NCBI GenBank assembly: GCA_963969595.1
Contig: OZ018408.1
Location: forward strand, 36,022,108-36,086,107
Direction of reading: 5' to 3'
DNA from: Neckera pumila
Taxonomy: Eukaryota; Streptophyta; Bryopsida; Hypnales; Neckeraceae
DNA length: 64,000 nucleotides
Numbering within the stretch: the stretch's first letter is position 1; each line of letters opens with the position of its first letter. Below the pieces are notes generated by a model that was given only the letters and a program-made list of their open reading frames with translations, searched no databases and had not been told where the DNA came from. The position numbers and the translations under genes are program-made. Below are positions 1 to 11,985 of this stretch, one piece after another.

Positions 1-905
1 GGTCAATTTCAAGCACCCTTACTTTTTTACAACAAAAAAAAATAAAGTAGAAAAAAAGCAAATGCAATATTAATGACAAAGACGGAACTGAAAACACAAC
101 CTTCACTGCATAGAATTCAAGTCACTTACTATTGAAAGATAATTGAATCCAAAGACAAAAATGAGAACAGCTTAAGTGCAAAGTAGCAGCATGAACATCC
201 ATAACATTCCCATTTCCGTAGTCAACAACACGATATCATGGAGTAAAGCTTGCAAAGCACAAAAATTAGTGGGAAAGGTAAAACAAACCAATATGTACAG
301 CAGAAATAATTGGTGAATTCCAAAAAAATGGAGGAGGAATAAGGAATCACCATAGAAAGAAGATGTGAACGTAGAGCTGCGGAAAAATTTGGAAAATTGG
401 AAGTGAATCAACATCTATAGAATGCAGCCAAAGAAAATTGGGAAAGGAAAAAAGGACCCAAATGTACGCAAGATCTGAACGCCCTTCACCAAAAATTGGG
501 AAACTGAAACCAAATCAATCTGGACAGAAAGGCACGAGAAAAGGTAGACATAGTTGAAGTAAAAAAAATGGACTGGAAAGAAGGAACCAACATGGACAAA
601 AGGCGTGAACATGGCTTACCCCAAATAATAGAATACTGAATCTAAACCCAAAATGAAGACATGTGCAAATCGCCAAAAAAGCCAGAAATGATGCAACAAC
701 TAGAATGATGCAAACACCAAAAACACACAACCCTGCCGATAATTAGAGTAAAATGTGTTCATAAAACACAATTGTCAATACAAAAGTTCCGTGCTGCCAT
801 GCACCTGCTGATGTCGTTGTACATGAACATCCAGAAATAATCTTGTCACTATATCAACAAACAAGGAAAAAAACTGTGCACCAAGCTAGTGGAGGCTATA
901 GATAA
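1..905. other. AT-rich non-coding stretch with degenerate repeats
   Basis: Small ORFs exist here but none has recognisable protein features. The only structure I see is the degenerate repeat series listed separately at about 250-620. Confidence 0.6.
250..620 (+). repeat. Degenerate tandem repeats, about 110-130 bp period
   Basis: At least three, probably four, diverged copies of a purine-rich block are visible. Each has a run of A, then TGG-rich sequence, then GGAAYCAC/GGACCCAA-like sequence, then a (G/C)TGAAC core. The GAAC cores lie near 367, 477 and 607, and a more diverged copy begins near 263. The spacing of 111-130 bp and gradual divergence fit old subterminal repeats of a transposon or a decayed minisatellite. 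The assignment to an element is inference. Confidence 0.45.
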
Positions 906-963
906 ATGCTAAATCCTATCACATACGGGCTGCAGGGGTCACCCACACAGCTGAGGAGCTTTG

Positions 964-1188
964 CTAATCCGATCTCGGTGCCACATACACCTCCAACGGC
1001 TCCCACCCTTGGCATAGAATATCACGTAGCTTCTCCAGCTCATGGGCACTTAGATCTGATAAGGTTGAAGTGCGAAGTTGAGCTGAAATTGGTGCTTGCA
1101 AACACCACGACTTTGAAAAAAACCCCATGTTGCGATCAATCTGCTCCAGCACAAATGCGTCTGCATCAAACCGGTGGTGTCGTGAAAC
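964..1188 (-). CDS. Possible terminal exon of an unrecognised gene
   Basis: On the minus strand a splice-acceptor-like CTTGCAG lies directly before base 1188. It is followed in phase 0 by 74 codons and a stop. The predicted peptide starts VSRHHRFDADAF, is rich in charged and helix-forming residues (LSAHELEKLRDIL) and ends in APRSD. GC content is higher than in the flanks. I do not recognise the family and see no convincing upstream exon, so it may be a captured exon or chance. The overlapping plus-strand ORF looks like its shadow. Confidence 0.3.
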   Translation of the reverse strand, partial: VSRHHRFDADAFVLEQIDRNMGFFSKSWCLQAPISAQLRTSTLSDLSAHELEKLRDILCQGWEPLEVYVAPRSD

Positions 1189-1199
1189 CTGCAAGAGTT

Positions 1200-3240
1200 G
1201 AAACTGAGCTAGTCGGAGGGCAGCCTACTCCAACGACATCTGTACATCATGGTGCCACTCATTGCATGTACCACCTACTATGAGGATGGTGCGCACTCTG
1301 CTAGCCCGGCCTCCTCCATACGCTCCAATGTCCTCCCAAGCATCTGCAGGCGTTGCCAATCCCTACAATATACACGGTATCATATGGTGAATCGGGACAG
1401 CCTCAACTCGGTCACCCCATCCGGCATTATCAGTGTGTCTTCCATCGGAGCCCATCCTACATAAATGGAAACCCGGTGCGGCAGGGAGCAGTCACTCTAC
1501 AAAGCGACGATGGAGACAAACAACGTGCAAGCCCTCAAAAAGAAGCGGCAACATTCCCAGAAAACCCCAACAACTAGAACAAGACCTCTAGACAATTCTA
1601 ACAGCCCTACAGTGAAGAAAGGGGGACAAATAATTTGAGACACCTCTGCAAATCCAACACCAAACAACACCGCAGCCACAAAAGCAGCTGCAAACAAGCA
1701 CCTACGACTCAGAAATTAGCTAGAGGACTGTCTACTAGAAGCACAGAGGGACGCTCCAAGATTCATGCACACACATCCCACGAACTAGCTATGACTAAAG
1801 CACAGGCTCAGCAAATGGGGAGCAGAAACATATAGCCATCTGAAGTGGAACCTCGGATTTCACATGCAAAAAGCTCACGAAGCTAGTTGCATGAAGGTAT
1901 GGTGGAAGACTGAAGTTGCTGCATTGAGGCTGGCCATTTAAATGGAGAACTACCTGTGCCGCCATTGCGCTTGTATTTGCAACGAGTGACTTCAAACATT
2001 AACAGGCATGCATGTGTGGAGTGGTGAACTACAGTTTTGGGTTCTCATACTCTATAGTTGCCAATTATCAACCCCTATTCTTTAATTAGCAAATGAATTC
2101 CGCCTTATGAGCAAAAACTACTCCAAATGCTAATTTGAATCCGCCAATGATGAATGACAACAAAATGAAATGAGAAGGGACAACTACCTTGTATGAAGAA
2201 GCTTGAGAATATCATTCGCTCGAGCACAAAATGAACAGCCATAGCTCATTGAACTGAGAAATGACCACCCATTTGTACTTACGAGTTCTTCCAAATCATG
2301 ATTTTGCAATCTGAATGATCACCCAAAGCTAAATTAATTAAGAACAGTGAACCGCTTGTGCCAAAGAATTCCTCCAAATCATGATCTAATCATGTCAAAA
2401 TTTCAACCACAAGTGAAGGTATGAGGAACTGACCATCCACACGTGTGAAAATATTCCATGATATCCTAATTGAGGAGTTCATCTTAATTACCAACCTTAT
2501 GTGAATGAGAGATTCAAAGACACCACTTGTGAGAAAATCCCTAAAAATCAAAAGTCAATCATACAATTAGGCTTCTGAATCTTGAAGGACATGACCACAT
2601 ATATTCAGTTGGATGAACTTAAAAAGCTAAACCCCACATTTCATGAATAAGCACTAAGTCAGAAAATGATGAGAACTAGGACTAAGAAAACTAGCAAAAA
2701 AAAAAGTTGTGGGTTCAAGCTGCAAAATCACTACTATTCGGAAATGAGACCAACGCTTGTTGAAAAGGAGCTCCGTCTAAATAAGCTTACGCTCAGACCT
2801 TCCTCCATTAGCGGATTTGCAAGGGCAACTTCATAAAACTGAAGAATGATATCATAGGGCAATATAAAGCACCACAGTGACATTAGAGGCAAAATCAAGG
2901 CGCCATGAAGTGCTCGAGAGGTTTGTTAGGTTGCCCAAATCGCAAATTCCACAAGCACATGGATGCAGGCGCATGACACTGTTGCAACTAGAATTTTGGT
3001 TTTCCTTTGCTTACCTAAATACTGGAACGGAAATGGGTAATTAGGATCCGGATCCTATTAGAGGGGCAGAAGGAAACTGGAGATAGACAACGCTAATCCA
3101 ATAAGGAGAAAACTGGATCTGATCTGGTCATAATGTTAGTATTCAGGAGCGGAATCACATCCGGATCTTACCTCAGATTGGATTAGGGTTGGACTGGATT
3201 GATATGGATCGGACCGGAAAAAGTCATGATGACCTGCCAA
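1200..3240. other. No supportable gene
   Basis: Mixed-composition intergenic DNA with only short ORFs. A short motif, TTCCAAATCATGAT, occurs near 2289 and, with a slight change, near 2372. Nothing else is recognisable. Confidence 0.5.
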
Positions 3241-3250
3241 GGGTCCTGGG

Positions 3251-3260
3251 ACTATATAAT
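3251..3260 (+). promoter_or_regulatory. Candidate TATA box of the gag-like ORF
   Basis: ACTATATAAT lies about 280 bp upstream of the first ATG (3533) of the broken gag-like ORF. It is followed by a pyrimidine-rich stretch (TCCTCATTTTCACTC) typical of plant transcription starts. Assignment is inferred from position only. Confidence 0.4.
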
Positions 3261-3532
3261 GGTTGGTCGTCCTCATTTTCACTCTTTTACTTCCCTCGAG
3301 TTCTGGAGCTGACCTTGAGCGCTTTTATGCCTCCGTCTGCGCCAAAGCCGTTGTATGTATGTGCACTTTAGGCTGGGTACGTCAGAGTGTGTAGGGGAGG
3401 TAGAGATTGTGTGGGTTGCAGGTTTTGTATTGTTTTCCGATTGAGATCGGACGAGAGGAAGTGAGGAACGGGACGTGCGGCTAGGAGAAAATGAGGTAGC
3501 AACCAATAAGGGTCCAGTAGCCATCCGTGTCC

Positions 3533-5072
3533 ATGCCTCAGCTGCACAAGAGCAGACCGGGAGCGCCCAATTCCTCCTCCGACGTCAAACTCCGGAAAGT
3601 AGTTCCGGTCATCCCAACCGAGGAACCGGCGAGGATCGAGCTCATGGACGACCTCAACGTGATGGGCTGTCTTGTGTTGATGGATAAACCCTAGGAGTTT
3701 AGAGAGGAGCGGATGGTGAGAGAGCTAAAGTGTAAGGTGTCAAATGAGTTCGACAACACGCTCCAGGGCCGCCCGACCAAATGGGAAGAAGAGAGGTGGA
3801 GGGAAGTTTACAACTTCTGAATGGGAGGTTCCGGCATGGCTGGACGGAAAGCCAAGTTCATCCATGACAAGTTTCATGGAGAGTTGAGCAACAAAGACGG
3901 ATATGTGGTCGCGAATTGCAAGAGCGACCAGCACCGTAATCTCCTCCAGTTCCTGGTTCCGATCGTCCACCCGGAGAAGCCGACGAGGGTGACAATGACC
4001 ATCGGCAACACAATTTTTGGTTCTCTGAGCGGGGAACGGAAGGTGAACTGGGCTCGGATCTTTTCTGATTTGGTATCCCAGCTGGTGACGAGGATCAGAA
4101 TGAGTAGGACCACTCCTTTGAGTCCCTATCTCTTCCACCTCTACCATCGCAACCAACTCCTCACAGATACGGAGGAGAAGACGTGGAACCTTCAGGAGTC
4201 TATCCTGAAGTACGGAGAGTCGGGTTCGGATGACGAGCAGGAAGAGCAAATCGGGTCCAAACCTGAGACAGAAGAAGAAGACGAGGAGGAGCACCTCCGG
4301 ACGAGGAAGCGGATGAAGACGACGCCTCCTCACAAGAGAGGAACCCCTCCTACCAACCGGTCGACTCCAGAATAGGGACCGGATGTGGAGATGCCGGATG
4401 CCGAAGATCCGAACGACTCGTTCAATCAGTTGACGATAATTTTGTGCGGGATACGAGCGGACTGGGAGGTCAAGAGGAGGACCCTCGCCAGTGTCGGAGA
4501 GCTGGTGGATGCACCAGCGGATAGTAAGCTACCAGGTAAGGTGGCTCAGTATCTGTCGAATCCAGATGAGCACCGGAGGCAGGAGGCAGAGATTTGTCGG
4601 CTTCAGGAGGAAGTTGACACTCTGAAGGCCGACATGGTAGCCCACAGAGAGGACAAAGCTGCAGTCCGAGAAATGGCGGAAGCAACCCGGAAGGTGGCCG
4701 AGTCTGTGAAGGACACTCTTGGAGAGTCCGGATCCGCCGCGGTCAAGGCGGAATTGTTTGACAAAGGGGTGCATGAGGAGAAGAAGGTATTCAGTTCCTG
4801 GATAGTTTGGATCCTGACCGACTTCACCGATCGGGTGGAAGCATCATTGGTGGCAGCAAGGAGGCAGCAAACCGGATGGACATCAGCAGCCGGAAGCTGA
4901 ATGGTCCATGTACTCCCTGGAGATTCCACTTTCGGACCTCTTGCTGCCGGATTCATTCCTAGCCGGAGGATTGAATCCGAGGGAGCCCAAGGATCAGACA
5001 CCCAAGTCAAGAAAGAGTCACCGAAGACCTGGGCCTGAGCAACCCATTCATTTGGATTCATCGCTAGGATAA
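3533..5072 (+). pseudogene. Gag-like 'putative plant transposon protein' ORF, broken
   Basis: One reading frame runs from ATG 3533 to 4900 and is interrupted by in-frame stops at about 3689-3691 (TAG), 3818-3820 (TGA) and 4373-4375 (TAG). After a frameshift near 4895, coding-like sequence continues to about 5072. In order I see a basic N-terminus, a segment with PTKWEEERWREVYNF, a globular core containing VGNTIFG-like (IGNTIFGSLSGERKVNWARI) sequence, an acidic stretch rich in Glu and Asp with a basic RKRMK patch (about 4225-4330), and a coiled-coil-like C-terminus (EICRLQEEVDTLKADM). This layout matches gag-like proteins of non-autonomous plant retrotransposons. No protease, reverse transcriptase or integrase follows. 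It is clearly more GC-rich than its surroundings. I am fairly sure it is TE-derived and not sure of the family. Confidence 0.6.
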
Positions 5073-5079
5073 GATCTTC

Positions 5080-6545
5080 CGGATTCTGCTGCCGGGGATC
5101 GGAGCAAGAACATGAATGACGTCTTCAACCAACTGCCCGCGGAACCCAAAAGTCCTATGTTGGGTGGGGGAGTTGGAGAGTAGGTAGATAGGTAGAAGTG
5201 TAATTTTTGTAAGATAGTTAGGACTGGATCGGATGTTGACCCGGTCTTGCTGGTTAGGATTGGACCCGGATGTCCAGCGCAGATTTTTGAGGGCCTTTTT
5301 GCCTTGTAATCAAGTTGTATATAAGTCAGCCCCTGCTTGGGAGCTGCGAGTCTTTTTGCCCAACTTTTGTGTATGTCTTCTCTTGGCCTCTTGTTGCGTG
5401 TCTCTCCCGTGTGTGGCAAGGTTGTGTGGTGAGGAGTTAGGAAGGCGCATGCTTGTGCGGGTGTGATTTCTCCCTTTGGTGTTTTTGTTTTGATCTTATG
5501 TGCAAGTGAGCGGGTTGTGAAAGAGTTGGGAGTGGATTTCAGTTCCTCAGCATCTCTACGGTTTAGGATTCCGGGCGAGACAGCCGTTGTTAGGCTAGGC
5601 GGATAGGGAGGGATTCCTTAGTCGCGTTAGAACTCCTGGGTGGGAAATCCAGTTGAGTGTCCGATCTCCTGAGAGATCTCGCTGCCTTAGTTGGCAAACG
5701 GAAGGACTCTAGTTGATGTTGGAACGGACGGGTTCAATTGCAACCGCCTGGCTTCGTACAGACGGAACGTGGCGCTAAGGTCGTTGTAGTATGAGAAGAT
5801 CGTACGGGGGGTCTTTGTGTGACCGGTGATCCGGAGAGTTCTCTAGATTGCTGTGAAAGATCAAACCGGATCCGGATTAGTGTAGGAAATGGGAGAATAG
5901 AGAAGTGGGTATTCAGCCACTATAAGTCACGGAAGGAGCGGCGGACCTGCCACTCTCAAAAGCAAGGGGCAAATCCTTTGATGGTAAAACAGAGGTAAAA
6001 CTAAACTGGATGGGAGTAAGAGCGGATGTGAGTTGATCAGACCAGATCGGAAAGTTGACCGGAAAGGAGAAGAGGGTCTGATTGTAGCTTTCGGTGTTGT
6101 TGTGTTTTCGGTTGTGGTGTTAGGACCGGAAGAAGAAATATTGGTACTGACTTAGCTTAGAGACCAAATAAGGCTAGATACTTTACAGAATCTCGCGGGT
6201 TCGATCTTTAGAGTCACTTTGTTATATTTTAAAGTGGTTTTTGGTAGTATAACTGGGAATTTGCTTGCCCTGTGTTGCGACAGGCACCATTCAAGATTAT
6301 CAACGTCGGTCTGCAACAAACTTATTCAAGGCATCAGCATCCTCCAAGTCCACTATGTAAACTGAATTAATAGGACTGAAAGATAGAGTCACAGTAATTA
6401 TTATAGATTCTATGTCCACCCATTCTGTGTCACTGTGATCCCATTTAAATATGTTCAAACTGGCAACCTTAGTAAAGTACTGCAACATAACTTGAATTGG
6501 GCAAGGCTGTGAGTTTTTCTTATTTCCTGATTCGGTGCGGTTCAA
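5080..6545. other. Non-coding sequence 3' of the gag-like ORF
   Basis: GC-richer than its surroundings up to about 6280, then AT-rich. It may be the 3' part or LTR of the element carrying the gag-like ORF. I could not delimit repeats or a target duplication. Confidence 0.35.
5318..5325 (+). promoter_or_regulatory. Candidate TATA box (TATATAAG)
   Basis: TATATAAG followed by pyrimidine-rich sequence, 3' of the gag-like ORF. This is where a downstream LTR promoter would lie. I compared it with the DNA around the 3251 TATA box and found no long identity, so an LTR pair is not established. Confidence 0.3.
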
Positions 6546-6550
6546 TAAAT

Positions 6551-9500
6551 CTACCCGCTGTCAAAGCAAGCCCCACCGTGTCCCCACTTTTTGGTACATC
6601 TTTTGCACTTGGCCAATCCATCAAGAACCTCCGTCTGTGATGTGGATGTCGTTGTGGTATTAGACCGCTGCACAAAGTAAATTCTACAGTCTGATCTTAG
6701 ATTCAAAAGGCAAGTGTTAGAGCAATTAGCTGTTGTGATGTAATCATCATGGTTGTTGAAGTATATGGAATGCTTCACATGTATTAAATGATCCTTTGAC
6801 AAGAATGGATTTCCGTTCAACTGCAACACCAGAGTTGACTTGAAGATCGTATGACCCTCGTACTTAGCAACTGGTAGCACAGTGGAAGCTGCAACTCGGG
6901 TGGAGACCTGGTTTTTGTGGAAATTCATCAAATCAGCTAAGGCATCCCGTGTTTTGTCCTCCACAACACACTGCAAATCTACACCATCAGCAACAATGTC
7001 ATCTTCCAACTCTTTGGCAGCTGCAGGTTCAAGGTTTGCTATAGCTGAGGCAGACGCCATCAAGGTCGATCGCATGACTTCACCATCGTCATCTTCGCCA
7101 CGCATCAAATTTGCAGCGGATTGTAAGACAGGAACCCGGAGTCTTCTTTTTCAAGAATCCACGACTTCAGGAACCAAACCTTCTTGGCAGGTGCTGCATG
7201 CACTGTGGGTGCCATATTCAACCCTCACAATGCATGTTGCGCCCACTGAAAGCCTTCCTTCAATACCTCCACTACTTCTGTATTTGAAGGTATCTTGCTG
7301 GAATCGCCAAGGTCACAAGGAATTTGACCTTCTTCTAAAGGATGCAAATGTGCCCAAATATTCTCCATTTTGTTGTGCACCTTGTTGAATTGGAGGCCGT
7401 TTTCTCCATATTTTATGGCTAACAACTAATTCAGAGTGTTGGTTGTGTTCACCAACTCAAGGAAGTTGTACGCTTGTTCTTGGCCATTCATCCCGCCTAT
7501 CTTGGAATTTTTTTTTCGTAAGAATTACTTCCTGTCAAGTAAAGTGGCACAAGGAGGTGTGCATATTGATCCTTGATATGGCAAATTAGTAGTATCACAA
7601 AGCTACATGACAGTTGAATATCTATGAAACATTGCTTTGAAACAAAATGTTGAGCTTCTACTATCTGCTTTGAGTTTCCAAGAACTGAATGATCACAATG
7701 CTTAAGCCATAGTCTCTATAATTGGAAGAAAAAACAAACCTTTGACGCTAATACTAGTCGCTCCTGAGATCTGCAATTGGTGAGCAAAAAATATCTATGT
7801 AGTTCGCACAGATTTGCAAGTACGTTTCAGTACCCAAGCATTTTTCTCTGTGAACATCGGGGGACTCACATAAAAGTTTCAAACACTGTCTTATCTTCAA
7901 CTGACAAATTTGTTAGGTAGAAGCCTACTTTTGTCTGTCCATGTGGTCCACGTCTTCTTGCTTTAGGCCATGATAGTCAGCAGTGAAATAACTGTATACA
8001 AATCCCAAATGTTCATGAGTATAGACGTCCCCACCCAATTGCAGGACACAAACTGCAGATAAAAGAGGGTTTATGAGTTTTTTGCCATTATGAATATAGT
8101 CTTGGTCGTGAAGTCTAGCAACATTTCCATGTTCATCCAGGGAACACGTTAGAGGCCAACCCTCTCACACCACACTCAAACGGGGACCCACGACACTTCG
8201 GAAATCTTGTAACATCAGCTGCCTTCTTTGCGAGTCTCCGTCACTAGAATGTCCAACAATTGGACCCACAACAGTCAAACAATCTTTAGTCCACAATGCA
8301 TCAATAGTTTTCCATTGTCTACAAACCCAAACAAAATCAAAGCAATTGCAGTTGCAGCATGCCACTAACACAAGTCAAGGCAGTTTATCATGCAATGGAT
8401 TGACCACAATGACCCTAGCAAATCCGCTGACCTTGCTGTTCCTGAAGGAGTGTAGGATTTTGTTGTACCCGTCCTCCCAATCAACAATTGGTTTAAAAAT
8501 AGAAACACAAGCATGATTAGAAGTAGGCCTTCAAAACCCAGCTAACGTGTCCCATTTAGCAGGGTTGTCTTCCCTGACAGACAAACAATATGACAGACAA
8601 AATTTATTTGACGTCCAGTAGAGTGAATAGACCCCCCGTCTATCTAATAAAGTCAACTTTAAAATTTGACTTTCAAATAACTTTCAATTAAAGAATTATC
8701 TCTTTATAAATCTTAACATATTAAAGTTCCATTTTATTAAAGTGTCTCAATTGAATTAACACTTATTACATTTTGAATTTTGAATCATACTTGAAATGAG
8801 ATTTCTATGAGTAGTCAGCTATGTAGAGGGCCTTATTAGACATGGTCAGATAGACAAATTGTCATATAATATGCAACATCAGACGTCTATCAGACGCCAA
8901 AATCCAAAATTTTGTCTGACAAGACAACCCTGCCATTTAGGTTTGTAATCCACTCGACCTCTCACTTTTGTCTCATCTTTGGCCAAGATAACCGGAATTG
9001 GTCCAAAAATATTGTGAGCTAATTTTGCCCTACTATAAATATCAGCAATAGCTGCAAAAATTTCCGTATGTTCTCTTGGTATGAACTGCACTCTTTTTCT
9101 ATGATCCCTCTTTATTGTACTGTAACTCGGTCCACACTAATTGAAGCTGAAGACATCGCACATTCTTTTACCTCCGTAGACTTTCATGACTTGGGCAAAG
9201 GATTTGCTAATTTTTTGAGTACCAATGTCCACGTCCATTACGGTTCAAATTTTGTACCACGTCTCTAAGGATGTCCCACAATGCCGGTCTACCACCAAAA
9301 GCACCCGTTCTATGAGCATTCAAAATGTTATTGCAGAATTTTAGCAAGCTATGTTCAAATGAAGATTGTCTTGCCACCTCCTTAAGAGTGGGTCGCTTCA
9401 CCTACAGTTGCACAATTCTAGCTCTAGCTGACTAATGGTTCATTTTTTCTAACCTCAATTTTTTTCTTATGCCCCTGCCTTGACAAACTAGCTCAGGCAC

Positions 9501-9707
9501 AGTGAGGTATCCAACTCTCCTACCACCGCTAGTTGTCCTACAGCCTCTTTTATCAATTGCACAATCCTCCTTCACCACCCTCTTCTTGAAATCATTGAGC
9601 TGGGGGATCTGGACGCACATAGAGTAAGTGAGGTTTGCAAACCCTGTACTACATTCCCTATGTCTGAGTGCGCCACTAATTTCTATCGCTTTCCCATCAA
9701 TAGCCAA
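6551..9707 (-). pseudogene. Broken multi-exon gene of an unclassified plant transposon-type family
   Basis: Minus-strand coding blocks in order: 9707-9432; about 9398-9200 (after acceptor CTGTAG; contains RTGAFGGRPALWDIL); about 9140-8940 and on past an insertion to about 8540 (IFGPIPVILAKDETKVRGRV, then KPKWDTLAGF); 8350-8170 (VVGPIVGHSSDGDSQRRQLM); 7108-6551 (ASTVLPVAKYEGHTIFKSTL, then QLNGNPFLSKD, ending in a Cys/His-rich KCKRCTKKWGHGGACF). I remember similar proteins as multicopy uncharacterised genes in plants, but I cannot name a domain family and claim no enzymatic role. Conserved Asp/Glu in DETKV and DGDS could be catalytic or structural; that is speculation. Stops and frameshifts between blocks, plus the hAT MITE at 8560-8932, mean the gene is dead. 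Exon borders are approximate. Confidence 0.55.
8560..8932. mobile_element. hAT-type MITE, 373 bp, 8-bp target duplication
   Basis: Both ends read inward CAGGGTTGTCTT, followed by related TCAGACAAA and GACGTC motifs. The element is flanked by a perfect 8-bp duplication CCATTTAG (8552-8559 and 8933-8940). Removing it with one duplication rejoins the minus-strand gene as KPKWDTLAGF, so the boundaries are firm. The interior is AT-rich and non-coding. An 8-bp duplication and CAGGG ends are hallmarks of the hAT superfamily. Confidence 0.88.
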
Positions 9708-9709
9708 TT

Positions 9710-11350
9710 TTCACAACAAGATGCGGCTCGCTGTACCAAGCTACACCCGACAGCAAATCTCCTAACAAGCCCTTTACAGCATATACTACTGGAGGGTCTG
9801 TGAAAACCAAGAGAGAACCAACACATGTTTCTTGGCACCAACATATAAACGATTTTTCATAGTGCAGTGCAATTTTGTGGACTTAACTAACAGATATTTT
9901 GTCGATTTTAGGGAGGCAGGGCTTCAATTACAGTGACTTCCATTGCTACTGTTAGTCACATGATGGCCGGCTTTACTTATATTACAGTATAAGTAACTAT
10001 TGTACACCATTTCCCTCACAAGTTCTGTACAGAATACAACAACTAATATACGATTCATAGTTTCAAAGGCCAAAGTAAAGATGCAAAAATAAAAAATTGA
10101 GCACTGCAAATACGAATTAAAATTTTAAATAATCGTCAGTTTCTACATTTTCAATATTTCCTACATTTGTGACAGCTGCACAAAATCCTTTCACCATCTA
10201 TTCTAAGAAGCCCTGATTATATATGTCTTCACCCATTACATTGGCTTGCTGTTGCCATGCCCCCATCTACAACATAAAGTTACTTCTACAATCCTTAAGT
10301 GGCAGTGTTTCTGCACATTTCCTCCATTCAGACACTGTGCATGGTTTCATATAGTTTTGGGTTCTGCACTACTGGAACTCTCTGCACGCTTTGCAATTAA
10401 TGCATCTGCATAGAGAAAAAAAATTCTTGTTAGATGAGGATGGAATGATGGAAGGAAAAGAAAAAAAAAATACTTGGTCAAATTAATTCAAAAATACCTA
10501 AATGTCACCCACTTGTTTAACTGTCTTACCCACAGAGTACTTTCAAATAAGTAGATGAGGAGAACCATATTGAGGAAAATTCAGATGTCTTCATCCTATC
10601 TGCCTTCCATTATGTAGCTCGGGTTCAGCAGTCGGTGCCCCTCTCACTTGGAATTCAAGAGTCTGTTACTTCTGCACTGTCACACAGGTCTCTAAAATTC
10701 AATTATATGTAATAAAACTCAATGCACTACCCTTTATAAATGGTGGCAGTTCTAGGCCCATTTGTTCTTGTCTGCAGCATGTTCCATGTAGTACGTAATT
10801 GTTACAGAGCCTAATAGCTGTACATTGTTGTTTGCAAAAGAAATTAACGTATACAACCTCATTGACCTGATATATTTGCTTCATGCAACTCTAAACCTCT
10901 TCATTGGAGAAAAAGGAAGTACACCAATCTATTGCCCTCATGCAATGTGCGCTACTAGAAGTCAAATGCTACAACATCTTTTCACAAAGGGAACTTTAAA
11001 ATACATACAAATTACGTACATGGTAAGCAGAATTGCAGAAATGCTATCACAATTGCTTCACGAGCTCTTCCCTTATAAATGTCCTCCCCATTGCTCCAGA
11101 ATTCCACATCATTTTCCACAGTATATACCCTTTTGTCCTCTACGTTGGCTTTATGTTTGGATTAAAACTTCCGCTGTCGTGTTGCAAATACAGACATTAT
11201 GTAGATTATGTATATATATATGATTTAGATAGATTTTAATATTTGTTGCATTATAAAGAAGTTGACATCATTTGAGGTGGCTTCATCTCATTTGATATTC
11301 TTCTTTGTGTTTTATTTAGATTATACTATGTCGAACTAGAGGTTTTTTTT
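9710..11350. other. No supportable gene
   Basis: AT-rich sequence with short ORFs only. The longest plus-strand ORF (10825-11223) has no motif and unremarkable composition. It may include introns or flanks of the adjacent transposon genes. Confidence 0.45.
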
Positions 11351-11399
11351 CTGAGTCTCAAGAAATTGGGGTTTTAATTTTTTTTTACCTCTACTAGAT

Positions 11400-11545
11400 A
11401 TATGTAGATTTTAGTTCTTTATTCTGTAGATAGAGTGAATAGAGTGAAGTTAGAGATAAGATAAGATGGAGATTGAGTGGAAAAGTAAAAGATAAAGAGA
11501 TAGAGTGAAGTTAGAGTGAAGTTAAGGTGGGAAAAAGGTGATTTT
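11400..11545 (+). repeat. Purine-rich GAGTGAAGTTAGA-type simple repeat
   Basis: Irregular repetition of TAGAGTGAAGTTAGA and GATAAGATAAGAT. It is followed by a G run at about 11575-11586. This looks like low-complexity DNA generated by slippage. Confidence 0.5.
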
Positions 11546-11704
11546 TTTTCATCTTCTCTCTCGTTGTGAGTTTAGGGGGGGGGGGGATCCGATTGTTTGG
11601 AGGTTGTTGTTGTGTTATGTTTTGAGAAAGGGTTTTTTTTCAATGAAAATTAGAGGAGTTGTGTATTATGATGTTGTGATTGGAAGAGGTCTTTTCTTGC
11701 TTGA

Positions 11705-11985
11705 ATTGAAGTTGTGAGTGGAGATTTGTGCTAGTTTGAGTGGAGGAAGGTCTGCTGCCTCCCAATTGAAGGAGCTGAGACTTTGACCAACCATAGACGA
11801 CGGACAAATTTTTATTTTGCAATGAAATTTTGAGGAGTTGTAGAGAATTCTGTTAGCTTTTCAAATAGCTATCATTTGTTGTATTTGGAGCATTTATGAG
11901 TGAGTTGTGAGTGTTGAAGTGAAGGAGGGTCTGCTGCCCTCACTTTTAGAGGCCGAAACTTTGAGCAATCATAGATATTGGAGAG
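11705..11985 (+). repeat. Imperfect direct duplication, about 200 bp apart
   Basis: A segment starting near 11735 (GGTCTGCTGCC, then GAGGAGCTGAGACTTTGA-like sequence, then CATAGA) is repeated near 11927 with about three quarters of positions shared (GGTCTGCTGCC, then GAGGCCGAAACTTTGAGCAA, then CATAGATATTGG). The surrounding AGTTGTGAGTG blocks are duplicated too. It may be a tandem duplication inside a decayed element. Confidence 0.5.

Noticed and set aside
906..1283. 125-codon plus-strand ORF as a gene
   Set aside because: It overlaps, in antisense, a minus-strand exon with a proper acceptor; its own translation is Pro/Thr-rich and motif-free.
3740..4333. 197-codon minus-strand ORF
   Set aside because: It is the antisense shadow of the gag-like coding frame on plus.
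3240..5480. LTR pair around the gag-like ORF
   Set aside because: Both flanks have TATA boxes, but I found no long direct identity between them by eye.
6882..7388. 168-codon plus-strand ORF
   Set aside because: Antisense to the conserved minus-strand block containing QLNGNPFLSKD; no motif of its own.
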